Below, one piece after another: positions 36,820-46,908 of a stretch of DNA of 64,000 bases (positions within the stretch are counted from its first letter, which is position 1; the number at the start of each line of letters is the position of its first letter). The notes under the pieces were generated by a model. That model did no database searches. It was given only the letters and a program-made list of their open reading frames with translations, and was not told the origin of the DNA. The stretch covers positions 310,001-374,000 of the forward strand of contig OY970250.1 in assembly GCA_963715575.1 (NCBI GenBank), given 5' to 3'. The position numbers were made by a program, and so were the translations under genes. Source of the DNA: AC-32 sp963715575 (lineage in GTDB: Bacteria; Actinomycetota; Thermoleophilia; Gaiellales; Gaiellaceae).

Positions 36820-37553
36820 CAGTGATGGTGCGCCGGCAGGATCGCCGCCTGCTCGTCGACCGCGACGATCGCATCCCCGTAGGTCGCCTCGAGCACGTGC
36901 TTGGTCAGCGTCGAGGCCGGCGGCCCGAGCGCGACCTGGCGCCGGTTGAGGCAGAGCACCCGGTCACACGTTCGCGCCTGGTCGATGTCGTGCGTCGAGA
37001 CCAGGATCCCCCGCCCCTCGGCCGCGAGCTCCGCGATCAGCCGCTCGAGCAGGTCCTCGCTCGGCCGGTCGACGCCGATGAACGGCTCGTCCAGGAGCAG
37101 CACCGGCGCCTCCTGCACGAGCGCCCGCGCGAACAGCACCCGCTGGCGCTGCCCGCCGGAGAGCTCACCGAACGAGCGCTGCGCGAGGCTGCCGAGCCCG
37201 ACGCGCTCGAGCGCCTGCCGTGCCCGCTTGTGCTCGGAACGGCCGAGCGGCCGCCACCACGGCACCCGTGTCAGCGTTCCCATCAGCGCGACGTCGAGGG
37301 CCGTCACGGGGTAGTCGAGGCGCGAGCGCTCGGTCTGCGGGACGAAGCCGCAGCGGCCCTCGACGCGAACGGTCCCGGCAGCCGGTTCGAGCAGTCCGAG
37401 CAGCACGCGGAAGAGGGTCGACTTGCCGCCGCCGTTCGGGCCGAGGACGGCAATCCGCTCGCCCGCTTCGAGGGTGAAGGAAACGTCCTCGAGCACCCGC
37501 TGCGAGTCGTAGGCCGCCGCGAGGCCTTCGACCTCGACGAGCGTCACCGGCAC
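36819..37553 (-). CDS. Metal ABC transporter ATPase (ZnuC-like)
   Basis: This 244-residue protein has Walker A GPNGGGKST (~38), Q-loop CGFVPQTE, signature LSGGQRQR, Walker B PVLLLDEP and switch His STHDID. It matches the MntB/ZnuC family of zinc/manganese importers. The C-terminal PAHHH is a possible metal-binding tail. It overlaps the fused permease-binding protein gene by 10 bases upstream and the second permease downstream. Confidence 0.94.
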   Translation of the reverse strand: MPVTLVEVEGLAAAYDSQRVLEDVSFTLEAGERIAVLGPNGGGKSTLFRVLLGLLEPAAGTVRVEGRCGFVPQTERSRLDYPVTALDVALMGTLTRVPWWRPLGRSEHKRARQALERVGLGSLAQRSFGELSGGQRQRVLFARALVQEAPVLLLDEPFIGVDRPSEDLLERLIAELAAEGRGILVSTHDIDQARTCDRVLCLNRRQVALGPPASTLTKHVLEATYGDAIVAVDEQAAILPAHHH

Positions 37554-39265
37554 ACGACCTTGCCCCCGGTGAAGCCGTCGGCCATCCGCCGCGCATTCGT
37601 TTTCTCCATGCCGAGGTAGGTCGCGCCCGGCGAGCCCGCGGGGCCGAGCGTGTCGCCGTACAGTACGAGGTCGGAGCGCGCGCCCGTCTCGCGCGCGACC
37701 GCCTGCGCCAGCCGCCGGTTGATCGAGCTCTCCGGGAAGACCGCATGCACGTGCTCGCCTTCGATCAAGTCGATCAGGCGCGAGGTCTCACCCGCGGACG
37801 GCTGCGCCTGGGTGGTCTGCGAGGGGATGATCGCGCCGATCACCTGGATCCCGTAGCGGGCGGCGAAGTAGTTGAAGGCGTCGTGGTCGGTGACCAGCTT
37901 GCGCTGGGTCCTCGGCACGCGCGCGAAGCAGGCGGCGATGCCCCGGTCGAGCGCGCGCAGCTGCGCTTCGTACGCGCGCGCCCGCTCGGCGAAGGCGCTG
38001 CTCTTCGAGGGCTCGGCCCGCGCCAAGGCCGCCTCGATCTGCCGGACGGCCGCGATCGCGTTGCGCGGGTCGTGCCACCAGTGCGGGTCGTAGCGCGAGG
38101 CCTCGGGGCCCGAGGTCTCGCCGGGAAGCTCGACCGGCGCCGTCGTGCCGAGGTTGACCATGGTCGGGTCGCCGCCCGCGCTCGAGACGACCTTGTCCAT
38201 CCAGCTGTCGAGCCGGTCGCCGTTCTCGAGCACGAGGTCGGCCTTCGCGGTCGCCTCGACGTCGGAGGGGCGCGGCTCGTACTCGTGCGGGTCGGTGTTC
38301 GGCTGCAGGAGCTGGTGCACCGAAGCGTCGGGCCCGGCGACGATGCGCGTCCAGTCGCCGATCTGCGTCGTGGTCGCGACGACGTCGAGCCCCTGCGAGC
38401 CGCCCGTCCCGTACCCGCAGGCCGCGAGCGAGAGAGCGGCCAGGGCAAGCACGGCGCCGCGCCGGAAGAGCGTCATCCGCGCCGCCGCCACGACCGCGAA
38501 CACGCCGCCGGCGAGCACCGCGATCCCGGCGCCAGGCGGCACGTTCACCTCGACCGAGAGCCAGAGGCCCGCGACGCCCTCGGCCGCCGCCAGTCCGATC
38601 GCGGCGAGCTGGAGCGTCCACATGCGACGCGTCAGCAGCCGGACGGTCGCAGCCGGCACCACGAACAGCGCCGCCACGAGCAGCGCCCCGGTCGCAGCCA
38701 GCGCAGCGACCACCGAGAGCGCAACGAGGGCGAGCAGCGCGAGCTCCGGGAGGCGCGAGCGCACGCCGAGCGCGCGGGCGTCCTGCGGCTCGAAGCCCGT
38801 CGCCAGCCAGGGCCGCGCGAGCGCGACTCCAAGGACGACCGCGATCAGGCTCGCCACGCCCGCGACCAGCTGATCGCCCGGCCCGATCGCGAGCAGGCTG
38901 CCGAACAGCAGCGTCTCGACCGACGAGGACGAGTGGAAGACGTCGCTGGCGAGGATCACCCCGAGCGCGAGCGCCCCGGTGAGGACGAGCCCGGTGACGC
39001 TGTCCTCGCCGGTGTCCCGTTCACGGCCGACCCGCTCGACTGCGAACGCGAACACGGCGGCCGCGGCGAGCGCTCCGAGGAGCGCGGGGATGCCCAGGCC
39101 GTCGGCGAGAACGAGCCCGGGGAAGGCCGCGGTGGCGACGCCGTGCGAGTAGAACGAGAGGCCCCGGAGGACGATCCACGCGCCGAGCAGCCCGGCGGCG
39201 GGCGCCAGCAGCAGGACCTCGAGGACGCCGTTTTGAACGAAGGGGTAGCGGAAGGGCTCGAGCAT
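37544..39265 (-). CDS. Fused metal ABC permease and ZnuA-like substrate-binding protein
   Basis: One uninterrupted frame of 573 residues carries two parts. Residues 1-263 are an ABC-3 permease (RGLSFYSHGVATAAFPGLVL, then TGALLVAALFVVPAATVRLL). Residue 264 onward reads MTLFRRGAVLALAALSLAAC, a lipoprotein signal with lipobox LAAC, then a ZnuA-type domain (LQPNTDPHEYEPRPSDV, PHWWHDPRN, TDHDAFNYFAARYG). The three His ligands are there but the His-rich loop of ZnuA is not. No stop lies between the parts and the internal ATG has no visible ribosome site. It is therefore either a genuine fusion tethering the binding protein to the channel, or a lost stop. It is divergent from a Fur-family gene. Confidence 0.85.
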   Translation of the reverse strand: MLEPFRYPFVQNGVLEVLLLAPAAGLLGAWIVLRGLSFYSHGVATAAFPGLVLADGLGIPALLGALAAAAVFAFAVERVGRERDTGEDSVTGLVLTGALALGVILASDVFHSSSSVETLLFGSLLAIGPGDQLVAGVASLIAVVLGVALARPWLATGFEPQDARALGVRSRLPELALLALVALSVVAALAATGALLVAALFVVPAATVRLLTRRMWTLQLAAIGLAAAEGVAGLWLSVEVNVPPGAGIAVLAGGVFAVVAAARMTLFRRGAVLALAALSLAACGYGTGGSQGLDVVATTTQIGDWTRIVAGPDASVHQLLQPNTDPHEYEPRPSDVEATAKADLVLENGDRLDSWMDKVVSSAGGDPTMVNLGTTAPVELPGETSGPEASRYDPHWWHDPRNAIAAVRQIEAALARAEPSKSSAFAERARAYEAQLRALDRGIAACFARVPRTQRKLVTDHDAFNYFAARYGIQVIGAIIPSQTTQAQPSAGETSRLIDLIEGEHVHAVFPESSINRRLAQAVARETGARSDLVLYGDTLGPAGSPGATYLGMEKTNARRMADGFTGGKVVCR

Positions 39266-39277
39266 GCCGGGTCAAAT

Positions 39278-39296
39278 GATAATGAGAATCGCTATC
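39278..39296. promoter_or_regulatory. Fur/Zur-type operator between the metal transporter and the Fur gene
   Basis: The 19-mer GATAATGAGAATCGCTATC matches the classical Fur consensus at 16 of 19 positions by eye. It lies in the 40-base gap between the divergent starts at 39265 and 39306. The flanking AATGATA...TATCATT extends the symmetry. It probably lets the Fur-family protein repress both the importer and itself when metal is replete. Confidence 0.7.
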
Positions 39297-39305
39297 ATTA
39301 CCAAT

Positions 39306-39731
39306 ATGAACTGGGTCGAGCACGCGGATGCTGTCCTCAACGAGGCCGGGCACCGCCGCGGCGGTGCGCGGGAGGCCGTCGTCCGGGAGCTCTCATCGCA
39401 CGACTGCTGCCTGACCGCGCAAGAGCTGCACGACCAGATTCGAGACTCCGGCCGCCAGGTCGGCCTGGCCAGCATCTACCGCGTGCTCGACCTGCTCGTC
39501 GAGCAAGGCCTCGTCGAACGAATCGACACCGGCCCCGGTAGCGCGCGCTTCGAGGCCCGTCATGCAAGCGGTGAGCATCACCACCACCTGATCTGCGACG
39601 ACTGCGGGAGGGTCGAGGCCTTCGAAGACGAGGCGCTCGAGCGGGCGATCCACGAGGTCCAGGAGCGCGCCGGCGCACGGGCGCACCACATCCTGCTCCG
39701 GGGCGCCTGCACCGACTGCCGCGCGGCCTGA
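39306..39731 (+). CDS. Fur-family metalloregulator (probably Zur or Mur)
   Basis: This 141-residue protein starts at ATG 39306 (MNWVEHADAVLNEAG); upstream in-frame ATGs fall in the operator. The winged helix reads SHDCCLTAQELHDQIRDSGR and VGLASIYRVLDLLVEQG. The metal-sensing region is FEARHASGEHHHHLICDDCG, and the structural zinc Cys pairs are CDDC and CTDC. It is divergent from the zinc/manganese importer, which favours Zur or Mur over iron Fur; metal choice cannot be read directly. Confidence 0.9.
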   Translation: MNWVEHADAVLNEAGHRRGGAREAVVRELSSHDCCLTAQELHDQIRDSGRQVGLASIYRVLDLLVEQGLVERIDTGPGSARFEARHASGEHHHHLICDDCGRVEAFEDEALERAIHEVQERAGARAHHILLRGACTDCRAA

Positions 39732-39764
39732 GCGCACCGCCTACCCCTGTGCAACCATCCCGAT

Positions 39765-40769
39765 GTGACTTTGCGCGCACTGGTGATCGCGCTCTTCGCG
39801 CTGGCCTTCGCCCCGGCAGCGCTCGGCGGCGTCGCCGAGATCCGTGACGCCCAGGGCCACCTGACGGCGGACGCCGGTGCGGTCGGCACGTTCGCCTCGG
39901 CCCAGGACGGCGGCTGGGCGCTGCGCTTCGACTCGGCCACGCGCACCGCGCGCGGGGTCTCGCTGAGCGGCGTCTCGCTCGCCGGCGGGCTCGTCTACGC
40001 CGAGCGCGTCTACGTCCCGGCCCAGGGCCTACGCGGCGCGCGCGTCGTCGGCCTGACGGTGAACGGGAAGCCCGTGGCGGCGACCGCGAACTCGCTCGTC
40101 CCGCTCGGGCCGGCGAGCTACCTGGTCGTCCTGCAGGAGGCGGTCGTGCCCGGCGAGGGCAGCGGGATCGTCGGCCTGCGCCTGGTCGCCGGCGACTCGT
40201 CGCTCGGCCTCGAGCCTGGCTCGCAGGTGCTCGTCGGGCTGGCGCGCGCGGCGCTGCCGGCCAAGCACCGGTCGCACCGGTCGGCGCGGCTCTCGTGGCT
40301 CGCGCTCGGCGTCACCGGCCACGGCGCCGACACCGGCTTCGACGACCTCGCCCTGCCCGCGGCGCAGCTGCTCGGTGTGCCGACGGACGGCTCGGTCGGC
40401 TCCCGCGCGGTGCGGATCGCGCTGCAGTACCTGGGCGTGCCCTACGTCTGGGGCGGCGCCGACCCGCTCGGCGGGTTCGACTGCTCGGGCCTGACGATGT
40501 ACGTCTACGCGCAGCTCGGGATCCAGCTGACCCACTACACGGGCTCGCAGTTCTACGAAGGCGAGCGCATCCCGCCGTGGGCGCTCAGGCCCGGCGACCT
40601 GGTCTTCTTCGAGCCGAGCTCCCGCGGCCCGCAGCACGAGGGGATGTACATCGGCGGCGGCCGGTTCATCCAGGCACCGCACACCGGTGACGTGGTCAAG
40701 ATCTCGTCGCTCTCCGAGCCCGGTTACGCATTCGGCTTCGTCGGCGCCGTGCGGCCGTCGGGCGCCTGA
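39765..40769 (+). CDS. Secreted NlpC/P60 cell-wall endopeptidase
   Basis: This 334-residue protein starts at GTG 39765 with a Sec signal (LRALVIALFALAFAPAALGG). A ~180-residue N-terminal beta-rich region has no family I know. The C-terminal NlpC/P60 domain shows YVWGGADPLGGFDCSGL (catalytic Cys), QHEGMYIGGGRFIQAPH (catalytic His and the polar third residue). Such enzymes cut D-Glu-meso-DAP links in peptidoglycan stems. A perfect hairpin follows the stop. Confidence 0.92.
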   Translation: MTLRALVIALFALAFAPAALGGVAEIRDAQGHLTADAGAVGTFASAQDGGWALRFDSATRTARGVSLSGVSLAGGLVYAERVYVPAQGLRGARVVGLTVNGKPVAATANSLVPLGPASYLVVLQEAVVPGEGSGIVGLRLVAGDSSLGLEPGSQVLVGLARAALPAKHRSHRSARLSWLALGVTGHGADTGFDDLALPAAQLLGVPTDGSVGSRAVRIALQYLGVPYVWGGADPLGGFDCSGLTMYVYAQLGIQLTHYTGSQFYEGERIPPWALRPGDLVFFEPSSRGPQHEGMYIGGGRFIQAPHTGDVVKISSLSEPGYAFGFVGAVRPSGA

Positions 40770-40773
40770 AGAC

Positions 40774-40800
40774 GGCGAGCCAGGCATCGCCTGGCTCGCC
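40774..40800 (+). terminator. Perfect 12-base stem terminator after the NlpC/P60 gene
   Basis: GGCGAGCCAGGC (40774-40785) and GCCTGGCTCGCC (40789-40800) pair exactly with a 3-base loop, starting 5 bases after the stop. No U-run follows, as is common in G+C-rich actinobacteria. From 40801 to 40940 I see no gene, only a second small stem near 40880-40895. Confidence 0.75.
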
Positions 40801-40940
40801 GCAGCGCGCGATGATCTCTTGGAGGGGAGAGCATCTGCGCACCCTCGATGCTACCGGCTTTCCGTGTGGCAGTGACGCGCAAATCAGCCTGATTTACGGC
40901 AGTTTTACCCAGACGGCCCCGGCTCTGTCACGATGAGCGC

Positions 40941-41513
40941 ATGCGAGCGCGCACCTTCTGGTTCCTGACCCTCCCCGCGCTGTTCGTGGCGGAGACCGCA
41001 GGTCACACGCTCGTGGCGCAGGTGCTCGATCCGCAGGACGCGCGGCACCGCCTGCTCTCGAACGTGCTGGAGGACTTCGCGCTGCCGTTCATCGCCCTTG
41101 TCGTGCTGCTGGCGGCCGCGATCCTCGGGCGACGCGTGCTCGCATCGTTCCGGGCCGAAAGACCGCAGTCGCTGCCTTCCTGGCGGCTGGGCGTGCTGCC
41201 GGCGCTGGGCTTCATCTTCCAGGAGAACGCGGAGCAGCTCGTTCACGAGGGCCGGATCGCCTGGCTGATCCCGCTGGAGCCGCCGGTCCTGCTCGGCGTC
41301 GCGCTGCAGCTGATGTTGGGCCTGCTGACGATCTGGCTCGTGCGCACGCTCCTGCGCGCGGCCGAGCAGCTCGGCTGCACCCTCGCCCGCCGCGTCCCGC
41401 GCTGGGCACGACGCACGCAACGACTCCGCGTGAGGCCGTTCCGCGCGCCCGAGCCGCGACTCCCCGTTCTGGCCTCGCAGCAGGCCGGGCGCGCCCCTCC
41501 CGCCGTCGCCTGA
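40941..41513 (+). CDS. Four-helix membrane protein of unknown function
   Basis: This 190-residue protein starts at ATG 40941. Its helices are FWFLTLPALFVAETAGHTLV, ALPFIALVVLLAAAILG, WRLGVLPALGFIFQENAEQL and LLGVALQLMLGLLTIWLV, with polar His and Glu residues buried in helices 1 and 3 (ETAGH, QENAEQLVHEG). The last 50 residues are basic and disordered. No motif is recognised. It is probably transcribed alone. Confidence 0.7.
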   Translation: MRARTFWFLTLPALFVAETAGHTLVAQVLDPQDARHRLLSNVLEDFALPFIALVVLLAAAILGRRVLASFRAERPQSLPSWRLGVLPALGFIFQENAEQLVHEGRIAWLIPLEPPVLLGVALQLMLGLLTIWLVRTLLRAAEQLGCTLARRVPRWARRTQRLRVRPFRAPEPRLPVLASQQAGRAPPAVA

Positions 41514-41565
41514 CGGGCGGCCACCCGCGCGTGGCCGCGGAGACGGCGAAACGAAGGAGATCTCT

Positions 41566-41817
41566 GTGGCTCAATCGATCCAAACCAACGCGTCGCACGC
41601 GGAGCTCGACGCCCTCGCGGCAGCGCTGGCCGAGCGGCTCCACCTGCACAACGGCTCACCCTGGATGAACACCGCCGAGACCGCCGAGTACCTGCGCGTC
41701 TCGGTCCGGTGGCTGCGTCAGCACCTTCATCAGGTGCCGCACAGCAAGGTCGAAGGCCGGTTGTTCTTCAGCCGCACCGAGCTGGATGCCTGGCTGGCCG
41801 AGAAGCGGCGCAGCTAG
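41566..41817 (+). CDS. Excisionase-type helix-turn-helix protein
   Basis: This 83-residue protein starts at GTG 41566 behind AAGGAGA. The MerR-like excisionase domain reads WMNTAETAEYLRVSVRWLRQ and continues VEGRLFFSRTELDAWLAEKR. Many free-standing actinobacterial proteins of this kind are regulators, not recombination factors. No integrase or att site is visible nearby, so mobility is not implied. Confidence 0.85.
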   Translation: MAQSIQTNASHAELDALAAALAERLHLHNGSPWMNTAETAEYLRVSVRWLRQHLHQVPHSKVEGRLFFSRTELDAWLAEKRRS

Positions 41818-41835
41818 GGCGGTAGGGTCCGGCAG

Positions 41836-42439
41836 GTGGCCGGGCTCTACGTTGCTGGAACTGGTTCGTTCGCGCTCGAGGTGGTCGAGTACGCGCGCGC
41901 GTCCGGCCACGAGGTGGTGGGACTCGTCGAGCTGCTCGACCCGAGCCGGGTCGGCGGCGAGGCGCACGGTCTTCCTGTCGTGGCACCAGGCACGGGGCTC
42001 GGGACGGCGGTGCTCGGGCTCGGCGGCGAGCGGCTCACGCTCTGGGCGATCCTCGCCGAGCACGGCTGGCGGGCGGCGACGGTCGTCCACCCCGCGGCCG
42101 AGGTGAGCCCGTCCGCGCAGCTCGGGGAGGGCTGCCTCGTCGGGCCCACCGCGGTGATCGGCGCCGCGGCGGAGCGGCCGCACTCGCTGGTCGCCCGCGG
42201 CGCGCTCGTCGGCCACCACGCACGCATCGGCGCGGGCGCCGTGCTCAACCCCGGCGCGAACGTCGGCGGCAACGCACGGCTCGGCGACGGCGTCGTCCTC
42301 GGGATGGGCGCGATCGTCGTGAACGGCGTCGAGATCGGGAGGCGGAGCGGTCGTCGCCGCGGGCGCGGTCGTCGTCCGGCCGGTTGCTCCGGCGACGCGC
42401 GTGCAAGGCGTGCCCGCCCGCGTCTTCTCCTCCGCGTGA
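41836..42439 (+). CDS. NeuD/PglD-type sugar O-acyltransferase, frameshifted
   Basis: A GTG start gives MAGLYVAGTGSFALEVVEYA (Rossmann-like N-domain). Hexapeptide repeats of a left-handed beta-helix follow (VHPAAEVSPSAQLGEGCLVG, VGHHARIGAGAVLNPGANVG). A single break near 42340 is needed to reach GAVVAAGAVVVRPVAPATRV and the C-terminal GVPARVFSSA. Members acetylate nucleotide-linked amino sugars for surface glycans. The stop overlaps the next gene's ATG (TGATG), so the pair is coupled. Confidence 0.75.
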
Positions 42440-43294
42440 TGCGCCGCCGGCTCGCACATGCGCTCGACCGGCGCTTCGAGTCGCTGCATCACCGCCTCGA
42501 GCAGCTGGAGGCCAATCTCGAGCGTCTCCACGAGCGTGTGGGCGCGCTGGGTCAGCGGCTCGACGAGCAGCTGATGCCGACCCTGCGACTGCTGGCCGGG
42601 CGTGACGCCGAGAACCGGGAGCTGCTCGCCGACGCGCGCAGCGATCCCGCCTACGAGCTCGCCTACGAGGAACCGGAGCCACTCGTGACGGTGATCCTGC
42701 CGACCCACCGGCGCGCGGAGCTCTTGCGCTCGCGCTCGCTGCCGGACGCACACCTCACAGCGCTACGTGTATCCGGAGCCGCGCCGCCACTGGCTCGCTG
42801 CCTCGACGCTCACCCGCAACGAGGGCTACCGGCTCGCGAGCGGGCGCTGGCTGTTCGACCTCGACGACGACGACTCGCTCCCGCCCGACGCAATCGAGCT
42901 CCTGCTCGAGGCCGCGCGGGAGCATCGCGCCGAAGCGGTGCAGGGCGTGATCCTCAGTCATGCGGACGACGGCTCGACAAGCGAGATCCGGGCCGTGCTC
43001 CCGGACCAGCTGCCGCTCAAGGGCGCGCTCGTCCACGGGCACCTGCGCTTCTTCGGGCGGGAGCACGTCGCCTCGGCGCTCGCCGAGCCCGGCGACTGGT
43101 TCCGCGGCGAGCGCATGCTGCGAGCGGGCGTGCGGATCGAATTGCTCGACCGCGTCACCTACGACTACTACCCGTCCTCGCTCTGGCTAGCCGGCGCCGA
43201 GGGCGCGCGTCTCGACAGCCTGGCTGTCGACGAGCTGGGGCGTGACGCAGCCGCCGACCGCGTAGAGCCGGCCGCCGAGCGCGAACAGCGATAG
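42439..43294 (+). CDS. Glycosyltransferase family 2-like protein, internally deleted or misassembled
   Basis: The gene starts at ATG 42439 with a coiled-coil-like lead (RRFESLHHRLEQLEANLERL), then LVTVILPTHRRAELLRSRSL, the first strand of a GT-A fold. The expected middle of the nucleotide-binding domain is missing. After ~42745 the frame changes and the protein resumes at RYVYPEPRRHWLAASTLTRN, NEGYRLASGRWLFDLDDDDS (DxD motif). It probably ends near YDYYPSSLW (43190) rather than at the sequenced stop 43294, which lies inside the convergent gene. Roughly 100 bases appear to be lost. It acts with the coupled acyltransferase on surface glycans by inference. Confidence 0.65.
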
Positions 43295-44089
43295 GGCGTG
43301 TCTCGGAACCCGCGGCGGCGGGCGGGCCCGCCAGCGCCCCGTGCCTGCGTCGTAGACCTGGTAGGTGTGCTCCCAGACCGCGTGGATCTCGTCGCCTGCG
43401 GCCGTCGCGCCGAGCAGCTCCATCGGCCTCGGCAGCGTCGGGCCCCGGCGCCAGCGGTTGCGCCTCGGGTCGTAGATCCAGACCTCGCGCAGGATCCGGT
43501 CGCCTCGCCGGCCGCCGATCGTCCAGAGCTCCCCGCGGAAGGCCACGGCCCCGAAGGCATGGTTCGGGCGCGGCAGCGGCGCGACCCGCCGCCACCCTGG
43601 ATCGCCCGGCCGGTAGGCGAAGACATCGCGGCGCTCGCTGCCGTCGAAGCCGCCGAGCACGTAGAGCCTCCCGTCGAGTGCGACCGTCGAATGGTTGAAG
43701 ACCGGCTTTGGCAGCGCCGGCCCGGCGTGCCAGGCGCCGTCGTAGACCTCGACCTTGCTCGTCACTCCGCCCTCTGCCTGGCCGCCGGTGACGTAGAGCC
43801 GCCCGCCGAGCACGGCTGCGCTGGCCGCGCGGAGCGGCTGTGGCAGCGGCTGCAGCGTCTGCCAGCCACGTCGCGGGTCGAAGCTCTGGACGAGCGCGAG
43901 TCGCCGGCCGGTGTTGCCGACCATCCCGCCCGCGACGTAGATCCGGCCGCCGAGCTCGGCGGCGGCCGAGTAGCTGCGCCGCTGCGGCATCGACTGGGCG
44001 AAGCTCCACGCGGGCTCGGCGCTCGACCTGGCAGAGGCGCCACAGCCGGCGAGCAGGAGCGCGGCGGCGGCGAGTGCCGCCGCACGCAT
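43187..44089 (-). CDS. Kelch-repeat lipoprotein
   Basis: This 300-residue protein has a lipoprotein signal (AALAAAALLLAGCGAS, lipobox LAGC). Five or six kelch repeats follow, with the paired Gly and spaced Tyr/Trp (GRIYVAGGMVGNTGRRL, GRLYVTGGQ, GRLYVLGGFDGSERR, GELWTIGG, GRLYAVGGC), forming a beta-propeller outside the membrane. No catalytic motif is seen. The ATG overlaps the stop of the oppF gene upstream (TGATG-type overlap), so it may be a surface partner of the peptide importer. Confidence 0.85.
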   Translation of the reverse strand: MRAAALAAAALLLAGCGASARSSAEPAWSFAQSMPQRRSYSAAAELGGRIYVAGGMVGNTGRRLALVQSFDPRRGWQTLQPLPQPLRAASAAVLGGRLYVTGGQAEGGVTSKVEVYDGAWHAGPALPKPVFNHSTVALDGRLYVLGGFDGSERRDVFAYRPGDPGWRRVAPLPRPNHAFGAVAFRGELWTIGGRRGDRILREVWIYDPRRNRWRRGPTLPRPMELLGATAAGDEIHAVWEHTYQVYDAGTGRWRARPPPRVPRHALSLFALGGRLYAVGGCVTPQLVDSQAVETRALGAG

Positions 44090-44957
44090 CAGAACCCCTC
44101 GGCCAGCGCGTGCTTGAGGCGCCGGCGCTCCGCCTTCCGCTCCCGCTGCCTGCGCGGGTCGGCGACCGGGACGGCCGTCAGGAGCGCCTTCGTGTACTCG
44201 TTCTGCGGGCTCGCGTAGATCTGCTCCGCAGGGCCTGCCTCGACGATCTTGCCCTGGTTCATGACGGCGATCGTGTCGCTCATCGCCCGCACCACGGCCA
44301 GGTCGTGGGCGATGAACAGGTAGGTCAGCCCGAAGTCGCGCTGCAGGTCGCGGAGCAGGTTCAGGATCTGCGCCTGGATCGAGACGTCGAGCGCCGAGAC
44401 GGGCTCGTCGCAGACGATCAGCTTCGGGTTGAGCGCGAGCGCGCGCGCGATCCCGATCCGCTGCCGCTGGCCGCCGCTGAACTCGTGCGGGTAGCGGTTG
44501 GTGAACGTCGGGTCGAAGCCGACCACGTCGAGCAGCTGCCGGACGCTCTCGCGGCGGCCCTTGCGGGTGCCGATGCCGTGCACCACGAGCGGCTCCGAGA
44601 CGATGTCGCCGACGGTCATGCGCGGGTTGAGCGACGAGTACGGATCCTGGAAGACGATCTGCATGTCGCGGCGCATCTTGCGCAGCCCCTCGTTGCCGAG
44701 CTCGGTGAGCTCCTGGCCGTCGAAGCGGACCGAGCCGCCGGTCGGCTTCATCAGCTGCAGGACGCAGTAGCCGGTCGTCGACTTGCCCGAGCCGGACTCG
44801 CCGACGAGGCCGAGCGTCGTCCCTTCCGCGATCTCGAAGTCGATCCCGTCGACGGCCTTGACGTAGTCGACCGTGCGCTCCCAGAGGAAGCCCGCCTTCA
44901 CCGGGAAGTGCTTCTCGAGCCCGCGGACGACGAGCAGCGGGTCTTTGCCGTTGCCGC

Positions 44958-44961
<4 letters not shown>
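44089..44961 (-). CDS. oppF: Oligopeptide/dipeptide ABC transporter ATPase (OppF-like)
   Basis: This 290-residue protein has Walker A GESGSGKST (~55), signature FSGGQRQR, Walker B KLIVCDEP and switch LFIAHD. The N-terminal LLVVRGLEKHFPVKAGF and Q-loop QDPYSSLNPRM are OppF-typical. The C-terminal oligopeptide domain is short, ending KHALAEGF. It overlaps oppD by four bases. Confidence 0.93.
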
Positions 44962-45959
<998 letters not shown>

Positions 45960-45961
45960 GA

Positions 45962-46906
45962 CTAGGTCTCCCTGGTGCGCGGGTCGAGGGCGTCGCGCAG
46001 CCCGTCGGCGATGAAGAACGCGCTCAGGATCAGCCAGGCGATCGCAAGCGACGGGATCAGGATCAGCGAGGGGTGCGCGAGGTAGACGTCGCGCCCGTCC
46101 TGGGCGAGCGAGCCCCACGAGGCCTTCGGCGGGTTGATCCCGAGGCCGATGAACGACAGGAACGCCTCGCCGAGGATCACGCCCGGCAGCTCGAGGAAGA
46201 CGAACACGATCAGCACGCCGAGCGTGTTCGGCAGCAGGTGGCGGCCGAGGATCCGGTACCAGCGCGCGCCGACGGCGCGGGCCGCCCGCACGTAGTCGTT
46301 CTCCTTCAGGCTGATGATCTGGCCGCGGACGACCCGGGCGGCCGTGAACCAGCTCGCGATCGTCAGCGCGATCACCATCACCCAGAAGTTCACGACCTGG
46401 AAGAGCTGGGTGACGATGATCGCGAACGGCAGGTAGGGCAGCCCGTAGAGCGCGTCGAGGAAGCGCATCATGCCGTTGTCGACCTTGCCGCCGAGGAAGC
46501 CGGAGATCGAGCCGTAGACGATCCCGATCCCCATGATCGCGATCGTGGCGGCGAAGCCGATCCCGATCGAGACGCGGCCGCCGAGCGCGACGCGGGTGAA
46601 GAGGTCGCGGCCGTACTGGTCGGTGCCGAGCGGGTGCTTCAGGCTGACGGGCAGGTAGGCCTGCGAGAAGTCGACCGCGTACGGGTCGTACGGGGAGACG
46701 AAGGGGACGATGATCACGTAGCCGACGAGCGCGATGAAGAACATCGCCGCGATCACGGCCGCCTTGTTGGCGCGGTAGCGGTACCAGGCGTCGCGCCAGA
46801 GGCTGGTCTGCCGGACGGGCGCACCTGCGGTGGACATGCCGGGCGCGCCGGTGTCGGCGACGACAGCGCGCTCGCGGAACTCCTCCTGCTGCGGGTTGGC
46901 GGTCAC
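45962..46906 (-). CDS. oppC: Oligopeptide ABC transporter permease (OppC-like)
   Basis: This 314-residue protein starts at GTG 46906. It has an N-terminal helix (AAVIAAMFFIALVGYVIIVP), the OppC extracytoplasmic loop, and five more helices with the EAA coupling motif YVRAARAVGARWYRILGRHL. HPLGTDQYGRDLF is a reliable DppC/OppC marker. It lies two bases after the oppB stop. Confidence 0.94.
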   Translation of the reverse strand: MTANPQQEEFRERAVVADTGAPGMSTAGAPVRQTSLWRDAWYRYRANKAAVIAAMFFIALVGYVIIVPFVSPYDPYAVDFSQAYLPVSLKHPLGTDQYGRDLFTRVALGGRVSIGIGFAATIAIMGIGIVYGSISGFLGGKVDNGMMRFLDALYGLPYLPFAIIVTQLFQVVNFWVMVIALTIASWFTAARVVRGQIISLKENDYVRAARAVGARWYRILGRHLLPNTLGVLIVFVFLELPGVILGEAFLSFIGLGINPPKASWGSLAQDGRDVYLAHPSLILIPSLAIAWLILSAFFIADGLRDALDPRTRET

Positions 46907-46908
46907 GG

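Noticed and set aside
40801..40940. ydaO-like c-di-AMP riboswitch next to the NlpC/P60 gene
   Set aside because: The segment lies downstream of that gene, is short, and only small unrelated stems (near 40832-40854 and 40880-40895) are visible.
41566..41817. Excisionase-like gene as a sign of an integrated element
   Set aside because: No integrase, direct repeat or tRNA target lies near it; free-standing proteins of this fold are common regulators.
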